The notes under the pieces were generated by a model. The model was not told where the DNA came from. It was given only the letters and a program-made list of their open reading frames with translations, and searched no databases. Shown here in pieces: positions 49,186 to 60,816 of a DNA stretch of 64,000 nucleotides (its first letter is position 1; every line of letters begins with the position of its first letter). Both the position numbers and the translations under genes were made by a program. Origin of the DNA: Helicobacter rappini (GTDB lineage Bacteria; Campylobacterota; Campylobacteria; Campylobacterales; Helicobacteraceae); assembly GCF_900198625.1 (NCBI RefSeq), contig NZ_FZPK01000038.1, positions 1 to 64,000 on the forward strand. The letters are read 5' to 3'.

Positions 49186-50661
49186 ATGTATGCGGTTATA
49201 AGCTTTTCGCATAAAAATGTGGGTGTGGCTTTGCGAGAGAAGTTGCATTTTGATGATACTGATACTATTACGCTACTTAAACAACTAAATAATATCGATG
49301 GTATCCTAGAATCTATGCTGCTTGCGACTTGCAATAGATGTGAAATTTATGTGTATTTGCAAGGTATAGCAACAAAAGATTCTAAAGATCTCATTGTAAC
49401 ACAAAATGAGATTAAGACTACAGAAACTAATCATTGCTACTTAAGACATGATGAAACACTTCATGCAACTTCTTGTCAAGATAAAGCTATTTTAGAAAGT
49501 AATGGCAATCGGGATTCTAACCATCATGCTCTAACAATCTGCCATGAAATCATCGCAAAACTTGCAAATTTTAAAGACATTGATAAGGATATTTTGCAAG
49601 ATAGTGCATATATTGCATTGCAAAGCCATGCGGTGCATCATGTATTCAGTGTAGCAAGCTCTCTTATGTCAGTAGTCATCGGTGAAACACAGATTAGCGG
49701 ACAGATGAAAGCCGCATATAAACTAAGCTATGACAATAATCTATGTGCTAAAGCATTGACAAGGCTACTGCACTTTGCGTTTCGATGTGCTGCACAAGTG
49801 AGAACGCTTACAGATATTTCTAAAAATCCCGTATCAGTTGCTTCAATCGCTGTGAATCTTGGACTTGAATATTTAGACAATACGCTTAAAAATGCAAAGA
49901 TTCTAGTCGTAGGTGTTGGTGAAATGGGGCTTTTATGTCTTAAGAATCTAGCAAAACATAATGTAAATCTCACACTTTGTAATCGCACAAGAACAAAGGC
50001 ACAAGAATTACTACAAACACATAATTTAGAGCATGTTTCTTTGCTTGATTTTACTCTATTGCAAACACATATAAATGAGTATGATGTTATCTTTTTTGCG
50101 GTGGCAGGTGGTGTGATTGTAACGCATGAAATGCTAGAAAAAGTGGAGAAAAAACGCATATTTTTTGATCTCTCAATGCCTAGAAATCTCTCATTTGACA
50201 CTGCTACATTGCAGGCTTTAGGCTATGATAATATAGAGGTGATTGATGTGGATAGTTTAAAAAGCAAAGCAGCTACGCACATTAACGCAAGAAAAGAGAG
50301 TGCAAAAATGGCGATGGGTATAGTCGGGCAGTTTGTGCTTGATTTTACACATTGGCTATCTGGGCTTGGCGTAAATCCTGTAATTAAGGCGATGAGAGAA
50401 CAAGCAAAACTTGCAAGCCATAAAGAGATTAATCGAGCGATTAAAAAAGGCTTTATCCCAGAAGCTTTGAGAGAGAATGTTGAGAAGCTATTGCATAGCA
50501 CATTTAATGAGTTTTTACACGCTCCAACGATGAAAATCAAAGCAATGGCAGATGATGAGAAGGCAGATTCCATGCTAGAGGCAATAGCAAATGTATTTGG
50601 CGCACAAGATAGAATCTTATTAAACCGCTATAAATGTGAATATGATACAACAAAGCAATAG
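49186..50661 (+). CDS. hemA: Glutamyl-tRNA reductase with a 50-residue insertion
   Basis: HemA reduces glutamyl-tRNA to glutamate-1-semialdehyde, the first step of haem synthesis. The catalytic cysteine is in LATCNRCEIYVYL (Cys49), the catalytic domain continues at SHAVHHVFSVASSL and VVIGETQISGQMK, the NADPH domain has ILVVGVGEMGLL, and a C-terminal dimerisation helix follows. Residues about 62-112 (for example TKDSKDLIVTQNE and AILESNGNRDS) have no counterpart in H. pylori HemA as I recall it, and look like the other low-complexity insertions. The start is the ATG at 49186 behind AAAGGGATATA; a longer frame adds ten residues and overlaps the preceding gene. Confidence 0.95.
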   Translation: MYAVISFSHKNVGVALREKLHFDDTDTITLLKQLNNIDGILESMLLATCNRCEIYVYLQGIATKDSKDLIVTQNEIKTTETNHCYLRHDETLHATSCQDKAILESNGNRDSNHHALTICHEIIAKLANFKDIDKDILQDSAYIALQSHAVHHVFSVASSLMSVVIGETQISGQMKAAYKLSYDNNLCAKALTRLLHFAFRCAAQVRTLTDISKNPVSVASIAVNLGLEYLDNTLKNAKILVVGVGEMGLLCLKNLAKHNVNLTLCNRTRTKAQELLQTHNLEHVSLLDFTLLQTHINEYDVIFFAVAGGVIVTHEMLEKVEKKRIFFDLSMPRNLSFDTATLQALGYDNIEVIDVDSLKSKAATHINARKESAKMAMGIVGQFVLDFTHWLSGLGVNPVIKAMREQAKLASHKEINRAIKKGFIPEALRENVEKLLHSTFNEFLHAPTMKIKAMADDEKADSMLEAIANVFGAQDRILLNRYKCEYDTTKQ

Positions 50662-50851
50662 ACTTGCTATTTTGATAGAAACTTATTTAGTTTGTATTGC
50701 TTGTATGAAATCTCGTGGCTTTACATCTTCATGCTAATAGTCTTAATTTAAAGATATGAAAAATAATGCTTATAGCCTTTAATAAAGATAACACAAAATA
50801 AAGATATAAAAATCTTTAAAAACTAGATTCTAACTCATTCTTAGAATAAAT

Positions 50852-51073
50852 TTAATTAAAGTCAAATGCCCCTTCCTCGCCTTTGCTCATGCTTTCATAA
50901 GTGGCACTTACATATTGCTCTCGTATCGTGCAATCAAAAAGCATGCTGCATGTAAAGCATGAGTTTATATTCTTACTGCTTTGACATTGTGTTAATGCCG
51001 CAAGGGCTTTGTTGTAGTTTTCTAAAAAAATATCTTCATTGATTGTATTTTGTGTTTCACTAAAAAAGTTCAT
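50852..51073 (-). CDS. Small cysteine protein downstream of gyrA (HP0702-like)
   Basis: The 73-residue product has NSCFTCSMLFDCTIREQYV, then SATYESMSKGEEGAFDF. Three cysteines in CxxC-x5-C spacing suggest a metal site. It follows gyrA by 29 bases on the same strand, as HP0702 does in H. pylori. Function unknown. Confidence 0.75.
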   Translation of the reverse strand: MNFFSETQNTINEDIFLENYNKALAALTQCQSSKNINSCFTCSMLFDCTIREQYVSATYESMSKGEEGAFDFN

Positions 51074-51102
51074 TCTTAAATCCTGTGTTTAGAATCTTAT
51101 AG

Positions 51103-53598
51103 TCATTCTGGAAAATTAAGCGTTGGTCCCGTGCTAGATTCGCTGTCTTCTTCACTCTCTTCTTTATTGCAAATACTTGCAAATGCTACTTTATCCTTAT
51201 TTCCAAGGCTAACGATTTTTACACCGCTTGTATTGCGTCCTGCTTCCCTTATAGATTCTAAAGGCACGCGTATCATTTTACCTGAAGTGGTTAGCACCAT
51301 TAAATCCATATTAGAATCATTCACGCTTAAAACACTCACAAGTTTGCCCGTTTTATTTGTAAGCTTCATGGCAATCACACCTTTTCCACCACGATTAATC
51401 GTGCTATAACTCCCCGCTAATGTCTGCTTGCCAATGCCTAATTCACTAATGCTTAATAGCTTATCTTCATCGCCTTTAATCGTTGTCGCCGCGATAACGC
51501 TATCATTTGCTACTTTAAATTTAATGCCAATAACGCCCCTAGCAACCCTGCCAATATCGCGTATAGAATCTGCGGCAAAGCGGATACACTGCCCTTCTTT
51601 TGTAGCAATGAAAAGCTCTTTCACACTAGAATCTATAATGCTAGCACTGATGAGTTCATCATCTTCATCAAGATTTATTGCCCTTACGCCATTATTGCGG
51701 ATATTTTTATATTCGCTTAGATTTGTGCGTTTTACAATACCATTTTTTGTGAAGAATACAAGCGATTTGTCTTCATTAAAATCACTTGTAGTAATGGTCG
51801 TCATAATCTTTTCACCATCTTGTAAGCCTATGAGATTTACGACTGCTTTACCGATTGCAGTTCTGCCTGCTTCTGGGATTCTATACACTTTTAGCCAGTA
51901 AAGCTGTCCGCGATTTGTGATAAACATAATGGTATCATGCGTATTTGCTACAAAGAAAGATTGTATAAAGTCATCATCATGCGTATTGCCGCTGATTTTG
52001 CCTTTACCACCACGATGCTGTTTTTCATAAGTTTTTAGCAACACTCGCTTCACATAGCCCCTATGACTCATGGTTACAACGACTGCTTCATTTGGGATTA
52101 AGTCCTCTATATCAATAGCATCATAATTTTCTTCAATAAGCGTTCTTCTAGGGCTTGAGAATTGCTTCTGCACTTCTAGCAACTCTTCTTTAATCACGCC
52201 ATTAATCTTATCTTCACTTCTTAGAATAGATTCTAATTCAGCGATAAGGGCTACAAGCTCCCTGTATTCATTCTCTATCTTATCTCGCTCTAGTCCTGTT
52301 AAGCGTTGCAATCGCATTTCTAATATAGCTTTACTCTGAATCTCTGTAAGGCTAAAGCGACTCATAAGCTCACTTTGTGCCTTTTCTGGATTCTCACTTG
52401 CACGGATAAGGGCTACAATCTCATCGATATTTTCAAGGGCGATTCTATATCCCTCTAAAATATGCACTCTAGCCCTTGCTTTCTCTAGCTCAAATATAAT
52501 GCGGCGAATCACTATCGTTTTTCTATGAGAGATAAAAATATCAAGCAATTCTAAAAGTGTAAATATCTTTGGCTCTCTGCCCTCAATAGCAAGTAGTATA
52601 ATCCCAAAAGTAGTCTCCATAGCACTGGATTTATAGAGATGATTTAGCACGATTTCACTCATAGCTTCTCGTTTTAGCTCGATAACTAGTCTCATACCAT
52701 CTTTATCGGACTCATCTCTTACTTCAGCTATACCTTCTACCACTTTATCTTTTGCTAATGTGTCAATTTGCTCAAAAAGCCTTGCTTTATTCACTTGATA
52801 TGGAATCTCATCGACTACGATAACATCTTTTGTTTTAGTCTTTTCTACATGCACTTTCGCTCGAATCTTAATCCTACCGCGTCCTGTCTTGTAGGCTTCA
52901 ATAATGCCCTGTCTGCCATGTATAATCCCACCTGTTGGAAAGTCTGGTCCCTCAATTAAAGGCAATATATCTTCAATTTCACTTTGTGGATTATTGATTC
53001 TATAAATTAGGGCATCGACTACTTCATCAAGTCTATGTGGTGGGATAGAAGTCGCCATACCTACGGCGATACCATTAGAACCATTTACAAGCAAATTTGG
53101 GAATCTAGTCGGCAGTATCGCTGGTTCTTTTTCAGAGCCATCATAGTTTGGGACAAAATCCACTGTGTCTTTTTCTATATCAAATAGCATACTTTCGCCG
53201 ACTTTTGTCATCTTTGCTTCAGTATAACGCATAGCAGCGGCTTTATCGCCATCAATAGACCCAAAGTTACCTTGTCCATCGACTAACTCTAAACGCATAG
53301 AAAAATCTTGTGCCATTCTCACAAGTGCATCATAAATTGCGGTATCACCATGCGGGTGATAATTACCCATTACTTCCCCCACAATCTTAGCACATTTCTT
53401 ATACTTTGCATTACTTGTAAGCCCTAGATTATGCTTCATCGCATAAAGTATTCGTCTATGCACAGGCTTTAATCCATCTCTTGCATTAGGCAAGGCTCTA
53501 CCGACAATAACACTCATAGAATAGTCAAGATAACTCTCTTTTATAGAATCATCAATGCGAACAGGTTTAATTATCGTATTGTCTAGTAAATTATCCAT
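51103..53598 (-). CDS. gyrA: DNA gyrase subunit A
   Basis: GyrA cuts and rejoins DNA in the gyrase tetramer. The 831-residue protein has the quinolone-binding region [18 protein letters not shown], the active-site tyrosine in [11 protein letters not shown], a coiled-coil arm and a C-terminal beta-pinwheel with repeated [24 protein letters not shown] blades, including the GyrA box in QHRGGKGK. At the quinolone hot spot it has Thr and Asp (HGDTAIYD), the usual susceptible-type residues for this lineage. Confidence 0.98.
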   Translation of the reverse strand: MDNLLDNTIIKPVRIDDSIKESYLDYSMSVIVGRALPNARDGLKPVHRRILYAMKHNLGLTSNAKYKKCAKIVGEVMGNYHPHGDTAIYDALVRMAQDFSMRLELVDGQGNFGSIDGDKAAAMRYTEAKMTKVGESMLFDIEKDTVDFVPNYDGSEKEPAILPTRFPNLLVNGSNGIAVGMATSIPPHRLDEVVDALIYRINNPQSEIEDILPLIEGPDFPTGGIIHGRQGIIEAYKTGRGRIKIRAKVHVEKTKTKDVIVVDEIPYQVNKARLFEQIDTLAKDKVVEGIAEVRDESDKDGMRLVIELKREAMSEIVLNHLYKSSAMETTFGIILLAIEGREPKIFTLLELLDIFISHRKTIVIRRIIFELEKARARVHILEGYRIALENIDEIVALIRASENPEKAQSELMSRFSLTEIQSKAILEMRLQRLTGLERDKIENEYRELVALIAELESILRSEDKINGVIKEELLEVQKQFSSPRRTLIEENYDAIDIEDLIPNEAVVVTMSHRGYVKRVLLKTYEKQHRGGKGKISGNTHDDDFIQSFFVANTHDTIMFITNRGQLYWLKVYRIPEAGRTAIGKAVVNLIGLQDGEKIMTTITTSDFNEDKSLVFFTKNGIVKRTNLSEYKNIRNNGVRAINLDEDDELISASIIDSSVKELFIATKEGQCIRFAADSIRDIGRVARGVIGIKFKVANDSVIAATTIKGDEDKLLSISELGIGKQTLAGSYSTINRGGKGVIAMKLTNKTGKLVSVLSVNDSNMDLMVLTTSGKMIRVPLESIREAGRNTSGVKIVSLGNKDKVAFASICNKEESEEDSESSTGPTLNFPE

Positions 53599-53734
53599 AT
53601 ATTTGCTCCTTTAAAAGCTGTAATTGTATCAATTTCTTGCTTAATATCCTATGAAATCCAAGATTCTATGTGATAGAAATAGTTTGTTTTAATACGAACT
53701 CTTTTTATACATTAATCCCATAGAATCTAAAATT

Positions 53735-53846
53735 CTTGTCATATTTGCAAGTGTGGGCAAGATCTTTGCTCGTGCGAGTGCGTAAGCACGAAATATCTTT
53801 TTTTTTGGATTCCATATTAGATATTTCGCTACGCTCAACATGACAA
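53735..53846 (-). repeat. Palindromic element, intergenic copy with enlarged right half
   Basis: On the minus strand it starts TTGTCATGTTGAGCGTAGCG then AAATATCTAATATGGAATCC, an A9 run, and GATATTTCG. The centre is then replaced by a different small hairpin (CGTGCTTACGCACTCGCACG) before the far arm (GCAAATATGACAA). It lies between gyrA and hslU, with no gene. Confidence 0.75.
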
Positions 53847-53910
53847 CTTGTTGTAGAATCTTAAATCCTACATAACACATTTAAAATACGCTATCCTAAC
53901 TCAGCAGATT

Positions 53911-55248
53911 CTACAAAATATATCTAGCTAAATCCACATTTTCTACTAAATCTTTAAGCTTTTCTTCTACAATAGATTCTGTAATAACCACTTCCTGCCC
54001 CTTATAGTCTTCCGCACAAAAGCTAATATCTTCTAGCACTCTCTCAATTGTAGTATGCAGTCTTCTTGCCCCAATATCTTCAGTCTTTTCATTCGCATGA
54101 AAGGATAATCTGCTTAATGCCCTTAAAGCAGAATCTTCAAATTTTAAAGTAATGCCCTCGACTGATAGCAATGCCTCATATTGCCTTATAATCGAGTTTT
54201 TTGTCTGTGTTAGAATCTGATAGAGTGCTTCTTCATCAAGCACTTGCAATTCCACACGCAATGGGAATCTCCCTTGCAATTCTGGGATAAGATCGCTTGG
54301 CTTACTAAAATGAAATGCCCCTGCAGCGATAAATAGAATATGATCGGTTTTAATCTGTCCATAGCGAGTTTGCACCACACTGCCTTCCACAATGGGCAAC
54401 AAATCCCTTTGCACGCCCTCTTTACTTGGGTCTTGTTTGCTAGAATCTTTTGAGGCAACTGCGATTTTATCAATCTCATCGATAAAAATTATACCGCTTT
54501 GCTCCGCAAGTTTCAATGCATCAGTTTTAATCATATCAGAATCTAGCACGGCATTTTGTGCCTCTGGGCGTAACAGCTCTTTTGCTTCCTTAATTGTGAT
54601 TTCTTTTTTGATTTTATCGCCTTTCATGTTTAAGGCTTTAATGAGAGATTCTTGCACTTTTATAATTTCTGCTGGCAGGTTTTCATCAATCTTTTCTTCT
54701 TGCTTGGCAATCTCAATCATTATTTTTGTATCATCCATTGCCCCACTTTTTACACGCTCTTTCATTTTCTCAAAGCTTATGTCATATTCTTGTTTTTTCT
54801 GCTCGGTAACACCTGCTGGCAAGGGCGGTAATAGCTTTTGTGTGATTCTATTAAGGATATAGTCATCTATTTTATCAGCAGAATCTTCTTTTTGCTTATT
54901 TTGCAATAGATTTACACTTGCATTGACTAAATCTCTTACCATAGATTCTACATCACGACCAACAAAGCCCACTTCAGTATATTTACTTGCCTCAACTTTC
55001 ACAAACGGCAGCCCCATAAGCTTTGCCATACGCCTTGCAATCTCTGTTTTACCCACACCAGTAGAGCCAATCATAAGGATATTTTTCGGCGTTACCTCAT
55101 CTTGCATTTCTTTTGGTAATTGTAGTCTTCTATATCTATTCCTAAGGGCTATGGCGACTGCCTTTTTTGCGTCCTTTTGCCCGATAATGTAGCCATCAAG
55201 ATAGGATACAATCTCTCGTGGCGTTTGTGTGATAATTAATTCGTTCAT
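53911..55248 (-). CDS. hslU: ATP-dependent protease ATPase subunit HslU
   Basis: HslU unfolds substrates for HslV. The 445-residue AAA+ protein has [25 protein letters not shown], Walker [20 protein letters not shown], a long I-domain (about 120-230), Walker [12 protein letters not shown], and the C-terminal ARYIL that inserts into HslV. Its start overlaps the hslV stop by four bases (ATGA), so the pair is translationally coupled. Confidence 0.97.
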   Translation of the reverse strand: MNELIITQTPREIVSYLDGYIIGQKDAKKAVAIALRNRYRRLQLPKEMQDEVTPKNILMIGSTGVGKTEIARRMAKLMGLPFVKVEASKYTEVGFVGRDVESMVRDLVNASVNLLQNKQKEDSADKIDDYILNRITQKLLPPLPAGVTEQKKQEYDISFEKMKERVKSGAMDDTKIMIEIAKQEEKIDENLPAEIIKVQESLIKALNMKGDKIKKEITIKEAKELLRPEAQNAVLDSDMIKTDALKLAEQSGIIFIDEIDKIAVASKDSSKQDPSKEGVQRDLLPIVEGSVVQTRYGQIKTDHILFIAAGAFHFSKPSDLIPELQGRFPLRVELQVLDEEALYQILTQTKNSIIRQYEALLSVEGITLKFEDSALRALSRLSFHANEKTEDIGARRLHTTIERVLEDISFCAEDYKGQEVVITESIVEEKLKDLVENVDLARYIL

Positions 55249-55793
55249 TCTGTAATCTCCAATAATTTAATATTTGTATTTGTATAAATGCAAATCTCTC
55301 CAGCAATTTTTAAGGATTCTAAGACTAGATCTTTTGGTGCTATATCGCTAAATTTATCTAAAGCCCTAGCCGCACTTAAAGCATAGTTTCCACCACTGCC
55401 AATAGCTGCTATCTTGCCATCTTCTGGCTCTACGACATCACCTGTGCCACTTAGCACATAAATATGTGTAGCATTTAAAACTATCATCATGGCTTCAAGT
55501 CTTCTTAGATACTTATCCTTACGCCATTCTTTGCTAAACTCCATCACAGATTTTAATAAATCGCCCTTTTTACCCTCCAAGATTCTCTCAAACATATCAA
55601 AAAGACTGAAAGCATCAGCCGTGCTTCCAGCAAAACCACTTAGAATCTTGCCATTATAAAGAGAGCGGATTTTTGTCGCATTGCCTTTCATCACGCAGTT
55701 ACCAAAACTAACCTGCCCATCTCCGCCAATCACACCATAGGGCTTACCATCTTTTTGTCCAACATACCCTAAAATCGTTGTCGCATGAAACAT
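55245..55793 (-). CDS. hslV: ATP-dependent protease peptidase subunit HslV
   Basis: The 182-residue proteasome-like peptidase: a short propeptide MFHA is followed by the catalytic N-terminal Thr (TTILGY), then [15 protein letters not shown] and [15 protein letters not shown]. Removal of the propeptide exposes Thr5. It is upstream of hslU. In H. pylori rplI precedes hslV; here it does not. Confidence 0.97.
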   Translation of the reverse strand: MFHATTILGYVGQKDGKPYGVIGGDGQVSFGNCVMKGNATKIRSLYNGKILSGFAGSTADAFSLFDMFERILEGKKGDLLKSVMEFSKEWRKDKYLRRLEAMMIVLNATHIYVLSGTGDVVEPEDGKIAAIGSGGNYALSAARALDKFSDIAPKDLVLESLKIAGEICIYTNTNIKLLEITE

Positions 55794-55868
55794 ATCTTTC
55801 CTTTATGCTTTCTAAAAATAAAACAAATATTATACTATAAGCGATTAAATTCTTTATTCCTAACTCAA

Positions 55869-56354
55869 CTACTCAAAGCTAATAGGTTTATACTCAATCT
55901 TTAGAATCTCAAACTCAGTCTCACCTGCTGGAAGATTTATAATCACCTCATCACCCTCTTCTTTACCTATCAATTCTTTTGCTAATGGTGAGTTAAAGGA
56001 TATAAGCCCTTTTGAAGGATTACTTTCAGTTGTGCCTACAATCGTATAGACGACTTCCTTATCTGTATTAAGATTAAGAATAGTTATAGTGCTACCAAAG
56101 CTCACTTTATCATGCGGCAGGGTTGATGGGTCAATGACTTGTGCGTTTGATAGCATTTTACTTAGTTCATTAATCTTAAATTCAATAAATGCTTGTTTTT
56201 CTTTTGCAGCATGATACTCGGCATTTTCTTTCAAATCTCCATGAGATCGGGCTATATCTATTTCTTGGGCTACTTTTGGTCTTTGCACTTCTTTTAAGTC
56301 TTTTAATTCTTGTGTTAGTTTATTGAATCCATATTTACTCATTGGTTCTGTCAT
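55869..56354 (-). CDS. greA: Transcription elongation factor GreA
   Basis: GreA stimulates RNA cleavage by stalled RNA polymerase. The coiled-coil N-terminus has [20 protein letters not shown] and [20 protein letters not shown] with the acidic tip, and the C-terminal FKBP-like domain includes [20 protein letters not shown] and [14 protein letters not shown]. Start is the ATG at 56354 (AAAAAGGCAATAAAC before it) or the one at 56342; the ATG further upstream lacks a site. It stands apart from hslV by 75 bases. Confidence 0.95.
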   Translation of the reverse strand: MTEPMSKYGFNKLTQELKDLKEVQRPKVAQEIDIARSHGDLKENAEYHAAKEKQAFIEFKINELSKMLSNAQVIDPSTLPHDKVSFGSTITILNLNTDKEVVYTIVGTTESNPSKGLISFNSPLAKELIGKEEGDEVIINLPAGETEFEILKIEYKPISFE

Positions 56355-56458
56355 GTTTATTGCCTTTTTCAAAAAATAAAAAGCATAATTATACAAAAAA
56401 ATAGATAGAAAAAATGTTTTTATATTAAAATTAACCTTTTAGATTACATGGAGTATTT

Positions 56459-57166
56459 ATGGCGGCAAAAGAGATTCTATATCACAATAACAAGTTTCAT
56501 ATCGCCTATAATATGATAGATAATAACGCAGAAAAATATATCATATTTCTACATGGCTGGGGAAGTAATAAGGAACTTATGGCATTAGCATTTAATAAAG
56601 TTTTTTGTAACTATAATCACATTTATATTGATTTGCCCGGATTTGGTGCAAGTCCTAATGAAGTCTTTTTAACTACACAAGATTATGCAAATATTATTTC
56701 ACTCTTTCTACAAGCATGCAATATTACTAAAGAAAATCGCATAATCGCTGGACACAGCTTTGGCGGTAAGATAGCCTTATTGCTAGATTCTGAAATTATT
56801 TTGCTTAGTAGTGCTGGAATCTTACTGCCAAAACCACTCAAAGTAAGATTTAAAATAGCCACCGCAAAGGTGCTAAAAAAGCTACCTTTAAATATAAACG
56901 CCCTAAGGGCAGATGATGCAAAAGAGCTAAGTCCTATAATGTATGAAGTCTTTAAGCAAGTCGTGCAGGAAGACTACGCCCCGTATTATAAGGCTTTCAA
57001 ACACAAGGCTACAATCTTTTGGGGTAAAGACGATAGTGCTACACCATTAAGTGCGTTTCACATAATTTGCTCTCTCATGCCACATGCAAAAACACATGTT
57101 TTAGATGGTGATCACTACTTTTTTTTAAAACAAGGTGAATTGATTGATACTTTATATCATAGCTAG
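56459..57166 (+). CDS. Alpha/beta hydrolase
   Basis: The 235-residue protein has the alpha/beta-hydrolase fold: oxyanion FLHGWGSNKE (about 30-39), nucleophile elbow AGHSFGGK (Ser near 100), acid in WGKDDSATP and the histidine in DGDHYFFLK. It resembles HP0739 in H. pylori. The substrate is unknown. A weak ribosome site (CATGGAGTATTT) lies before the ATG. The HemW-like gene starts 88 bases after it on the same strand. Confidence 0.88.
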   Translation: MAAKEILYHNNKFHIAYNMIDNNAEKYIIFLHGWGSNKELMALAFNKVFCNYNHIYIDLPGFGASPNEVFLTTQDYANIISLFLQACNITKENRIIAGHSFGGKIALLLDSEIILLSSAGILLPKPLKVRFKIATAKVLKKLPLNINALRADDAKELSPIMYEVFKQVVQEDYAPYYKAFKHKATIFWGKDDSATPLSAFHIICSLMPHAKTHVLDGDHYFFLKQGELIDTLYHS

Positions 57167-57254
57167 ATTCTAAATGATTGAGCGTTTTAGAATCTTAAGA
57201 TAGAAGCATTTGTATATCTTTAGATTTTACAACTCACATATAAAAAGGATTTCT

Positions 57255-58295
57255 TTGCTTTTATATATACACATTCCATTTTGTGATTCTAAATGTGGGT
57301 ATTGTGCGTTTTTCTCACAAGTCAATAAAGAGAATATGATTACGCCATATTTTCAAGCATTACTAAAGGATATAAAGCACACATTAAAGCATTTTAGTGT
57401 AAAAAAGATTACAAGCATTTTTGTTGGCGGTGGCACACCAAACTTTGTAGATTCCAAACATTATAAAGAGATATTTAATCTTTTAATGCCATTGTGTGCG
57501 AGTGATTGTGAGATTACTTTTGAGATGAATCCAAACTTAATTACACACTCTTGGCTTAGCGAGATAAAGGGGCTTGGGGCGAATCGATTAAGCATTGGGG
57601 TGCAAAGCTTCTATGATGATAAACTGCAAATGCTTGAGCGAGTGCATAGCTATGATGATATTTGTAGGGCGTTTGACATTGCTTATAAGCATATTGAAAA
57701 TATCAGCCTTGATTTAATCTATGATTGCAAACTTGATACAAATGAGCGCATAGAATATGAGTTAGAATCTGCCCTAAAACTGCCTATTAGCCATATTTCT
57801 GCATATAGTTTAAGCATAGATTCTAATTCTCGTTTTGGCGATAGAAAGGCTTATTCTTTGCAATCTAGGGAGAGTTTTGGTGTATTTGTGCGTGATTTTT
57901 TACAAAAAAAAGGTTTTAGGCAATATGAAGTATCAAATTTTTCGTATAAAAATAAATGCAAACATAATCTAGGCTATTGGAATGGAGAGGCATATCTTGG
58001 CGTTGGGGCGAGTTCTGTTGGCAGAGTGGATTCTGTGCGTTATTTTGCCACACCAAACTTAGAGCAATATATCACTAATCCATTTCAAAGAAAAGAAGAA
58101 GTGCTAAGTCAAAATGATCTCAATTTTGAATCTATTTTCATGGGTTTTAGAAGTGAAATCGGTGTAGAAAAAAGTCTGCTAAATAAAACAAAGCTAAAAT
58201 ATGTGATTGAGAGTAATTTATGCTATGAGTATGACAATAGAATCTATGCGAATGATTTTTTTCTTGCAGATTCCATTGCGTTATATCTTGCTTGA
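57255..58295 (+). CDS. hemW: Radical-SAM HemW/HemN-like protein
   Basis: The cluster motif is HIPFCDSKCGYCAFFSQ (CxxxCxxC). FVGGGTPNF, the SAM-binding GGTP, and IGVQSFYDDKLQML follow. The 346-residue length and the short N-terminus fit HemW, a haem chaperone often misnamed coproporphyrinogen oxidase. The start I choose is TTG at 57255 because AAAAAGGA sits five bases before it and the family begins LLYIHIPFC; an upstream TTG at 57210 opens the same frame but has no site and adds 15 unconserved residues. Confidence 0.85.
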   Translation: MLLYIHIPFCDSKCGYCAFFSQVNKENMITPYFQALLKDIKHTLKHFSVKKITSIFVGGGTPNFVDSKHYKEIFNLLMPLCASDCEITFEMNPNLITHSWLSEIKGLGANRLSIGVQSFYDDKLQMLERVHSYDDICRAFDIAYKHIENISLDLIYDCKLDTNERIEYELESALKLPISHISAYSLSIDSNSRFGDRKAYSLQSRESFGVFVRDFLQKKGFRQYEVSNFSYKNKCKHNLGYWNGEAYLGVGASSVGRVDSVRYFATPNLEQYITNPFQRKEEVLSQNDLNFESIFMGFRSEIGVEKSLLNKTKLKYVIESNLCYEYDNRIYANDFFLADSIALYLA

Positions 58296-58333
58296 TTTTT
58301 CACATTTTGAGAGTGAATGAGATTTGTTTTTGC

Positions 58334-58339
58334 TATAAT
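58334..58339 (+). promoter_or_regulatory. Probable -10 box of dcd
   Basis: TATAAT 29 bases before the dcd start, inside an AT-rich stretch. Confidence 0.5.
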
Positions 58340-58367
58340 TCTTGGTATTTTTGATGGGTAGGTTATC

Positions 58368-58946
58368 ATGGGTTTAAAGTCTGATTTATGGATTAAAGAG
58401 ATGAGCAAAAAGGGTATGATTGAGCCATTTTGTGAAAAGCAAGTGGGGCAAAATATCGTAAGCTATGGGCTATCAAGCTATGGGTATGACATTCGCGTGG
58501 GTAGTGAATTTATGATTTTTACAAATATCGGTGCGACTTTGGTTGATCCTAAAAGCTTTGATGAACGCAATGTTGTAGAAGTCGATGCGAGTGAAAAGGG
58601 CTACTGCCTTGTGCCGCCAAACTCTTTTGCCCTTGCACGCACGATAGAATACTTTAGAATGCCACGCAATGTGCTTGCTATCTGCCTTGGCAAAAGCACT
58701 TATGCAAGGTGCGGGATAATTGTGAATGTTACGCCTTTTGAGCCAGAGTTTGAGGGGCATATCACCATTGAGATTTCAAATACAACGCCACTTCCAGCAA
58801 AGATTTATGCAAATGAAGGCATAGCTCAAGTATTATTTTTAGAGGGCGATTCGCCTTGTGAGATAAGCTATAAAGATAAAAAAGGCAAATATCAAGGACA
58901 AAAGGGCATTACACTACCTAAGGTTTTACACAATAAAGATTCATAG
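58368..58946 (+). CDS. dcd: dCTP deaminase
   Basis: Dcd makes dUTP from dCTP in pyrimidine deoxynucleotide synthesis. The 192-residue trimer-forming protein shows [53 protein letters not shown] (catalytic Glu) and the C-terminal [12 protein letters not shown]. Complete. Confidence 0.97.
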   Translation: MGLKSDLWIKEMSKKGMIEPFCEKQVGQNIVSYGLSSYGYDIRVGSEFMIFTNIGATLVDPKSFDERNVVEVDASEKGYCLVPPNSFALARTIEYFRMPRNVLAICLGKSTYARCGIIVNVTPFEPEFEGHITIEISNTTPLPAKIYANEGIAQVLFLEGDSPCEISYKDKKGKYQGQKGITLPKVLHNKDS

Positions 58947-59060
58947 ATACAACTATAGGATTTTTTAACACAGATTCTATAATTCTTGATTTTACCCCTT
59001 GTAATGCCATACAAAATTTATTTAGAATCTCTATTACATTAACGACAAACATGAGACATA

Positions 59061-59093
59061 ATTTAAATGTGTAAATATTTTACACATTTAAAT
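59061..59093. promoter_or_regulatory. Perfect 15-bp inverted repeat upstream of nifS
   Basis: ATTTAAATGTGTAAA-TAT-TTTACACATTTAAAT: 15+3+15 bases without mismatch, 115 bases after dcd and about 50 bases upstream of a TATATT box of nifS (59142-59147). Too tight and AT-rich for a usual terminator loop, it looks more like a regulator's operator. Confidence 0.55.
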
Positions 59094-59173
59094 ATATTTC
59101 CTAAAAACTGCCGATTTTGCGAGATAAAATGACACACTTTTGCTATATTTCTTTGTGTGAAATTTTAAAGTAG

Positions 59174-60349
<1,176 letters not shown>

Positions 60350-60350
60350 T

Positions 60351-60456
60351 TGCGTTGTCTCTTTGGTTTGGCAATTCAGCTTTTTGCGATAAATGCGGGA
60401 GCGGCGAAAAATTTCTGCGGTCATTACCCTTTAAGGTAACTCCCTTGAAATTTTTC
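60351..60456 (+). repeat. Second repeat family, copy after nifS
   Basis: TGCGTTGTCTCTTTGG at the left and ACCCTTTAAGGTAACTCCCTT at the right, as in the inverted copy inside the polyprenyl synthase gene (48664-48771); the middles differ. Confidence 0.5.
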
Positions 60457-60606
60457 TTGCAGCCCACATTTCTCATCAAAAATCCTAGAATTGCCGGAAT
60501 CTAGGTTTGCGTTGAGTGGTTTTATTTTGCCTTGCATTTGAAAACCACGATTTTATCTCAAAGATACTTCCGCAATGTGTTTTGAAATGTGCTAGATTCT
60601 AAATAA

Positions 60607-60680
60607 TTGTCATATTGAGCGAAGCGAAATATCTAATATGAAATCTAAAAAGATTGTTTGCCTACGGCTCAAAATGGCAA
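60607..60680 (+). repeat. Palindromic element, intergenic full copy
   Basis: TTGTCATATTGAGCGAAGCG, AAATATCTAATATGAAATCT, AAAAAGATTGTTTGCC, TACGGCTCAAAATGGCAA. It matches the in-frame copy at 48488-48562 at all but a few positions. Confidence 0.85.
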
Positions 60681-60816
60681 GATTTAAAAAGATTCTAAGC
60701 TTATAGTATTAATTGCTATATGCTTTATTTGTTTGTATAGAATCTTGTTGCCTTAGTCTTATTTAGTAAGATTATTACAACAAGATTTGAAAGATTCTAA
60801 TTTTAAAGGGACTGAT

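Larger units (their letters stand above)
60350..60816. other. 467-base gap with two repeat types
   Basis: Holds the second-family repeat at 60351-60456 and a palindromic element at 60607-60680, with no gene seen. A nifU gene, expected after nifS by analogy with H. pylori, is absent here. Confidence 0.6.

Noticed and set aside
50885-50925. TGGCAC...TTGCT resembling a sigma-54 promoter
   Set aside because: Spacing between the GG and GC elements is wrong and it lies inside a coding region.
51103-53598. Quinolone-resistance change in gyrA
   Set aside because: The hot-spot residues are Thr and Asp, as in susceptible epsilonproteobacteria.
53689-53880. 63-codon frame with LSVAKYLIWNPKKK
   Set aside because: It is the palindromic element read through; no ribosome site and no homologue in mind.
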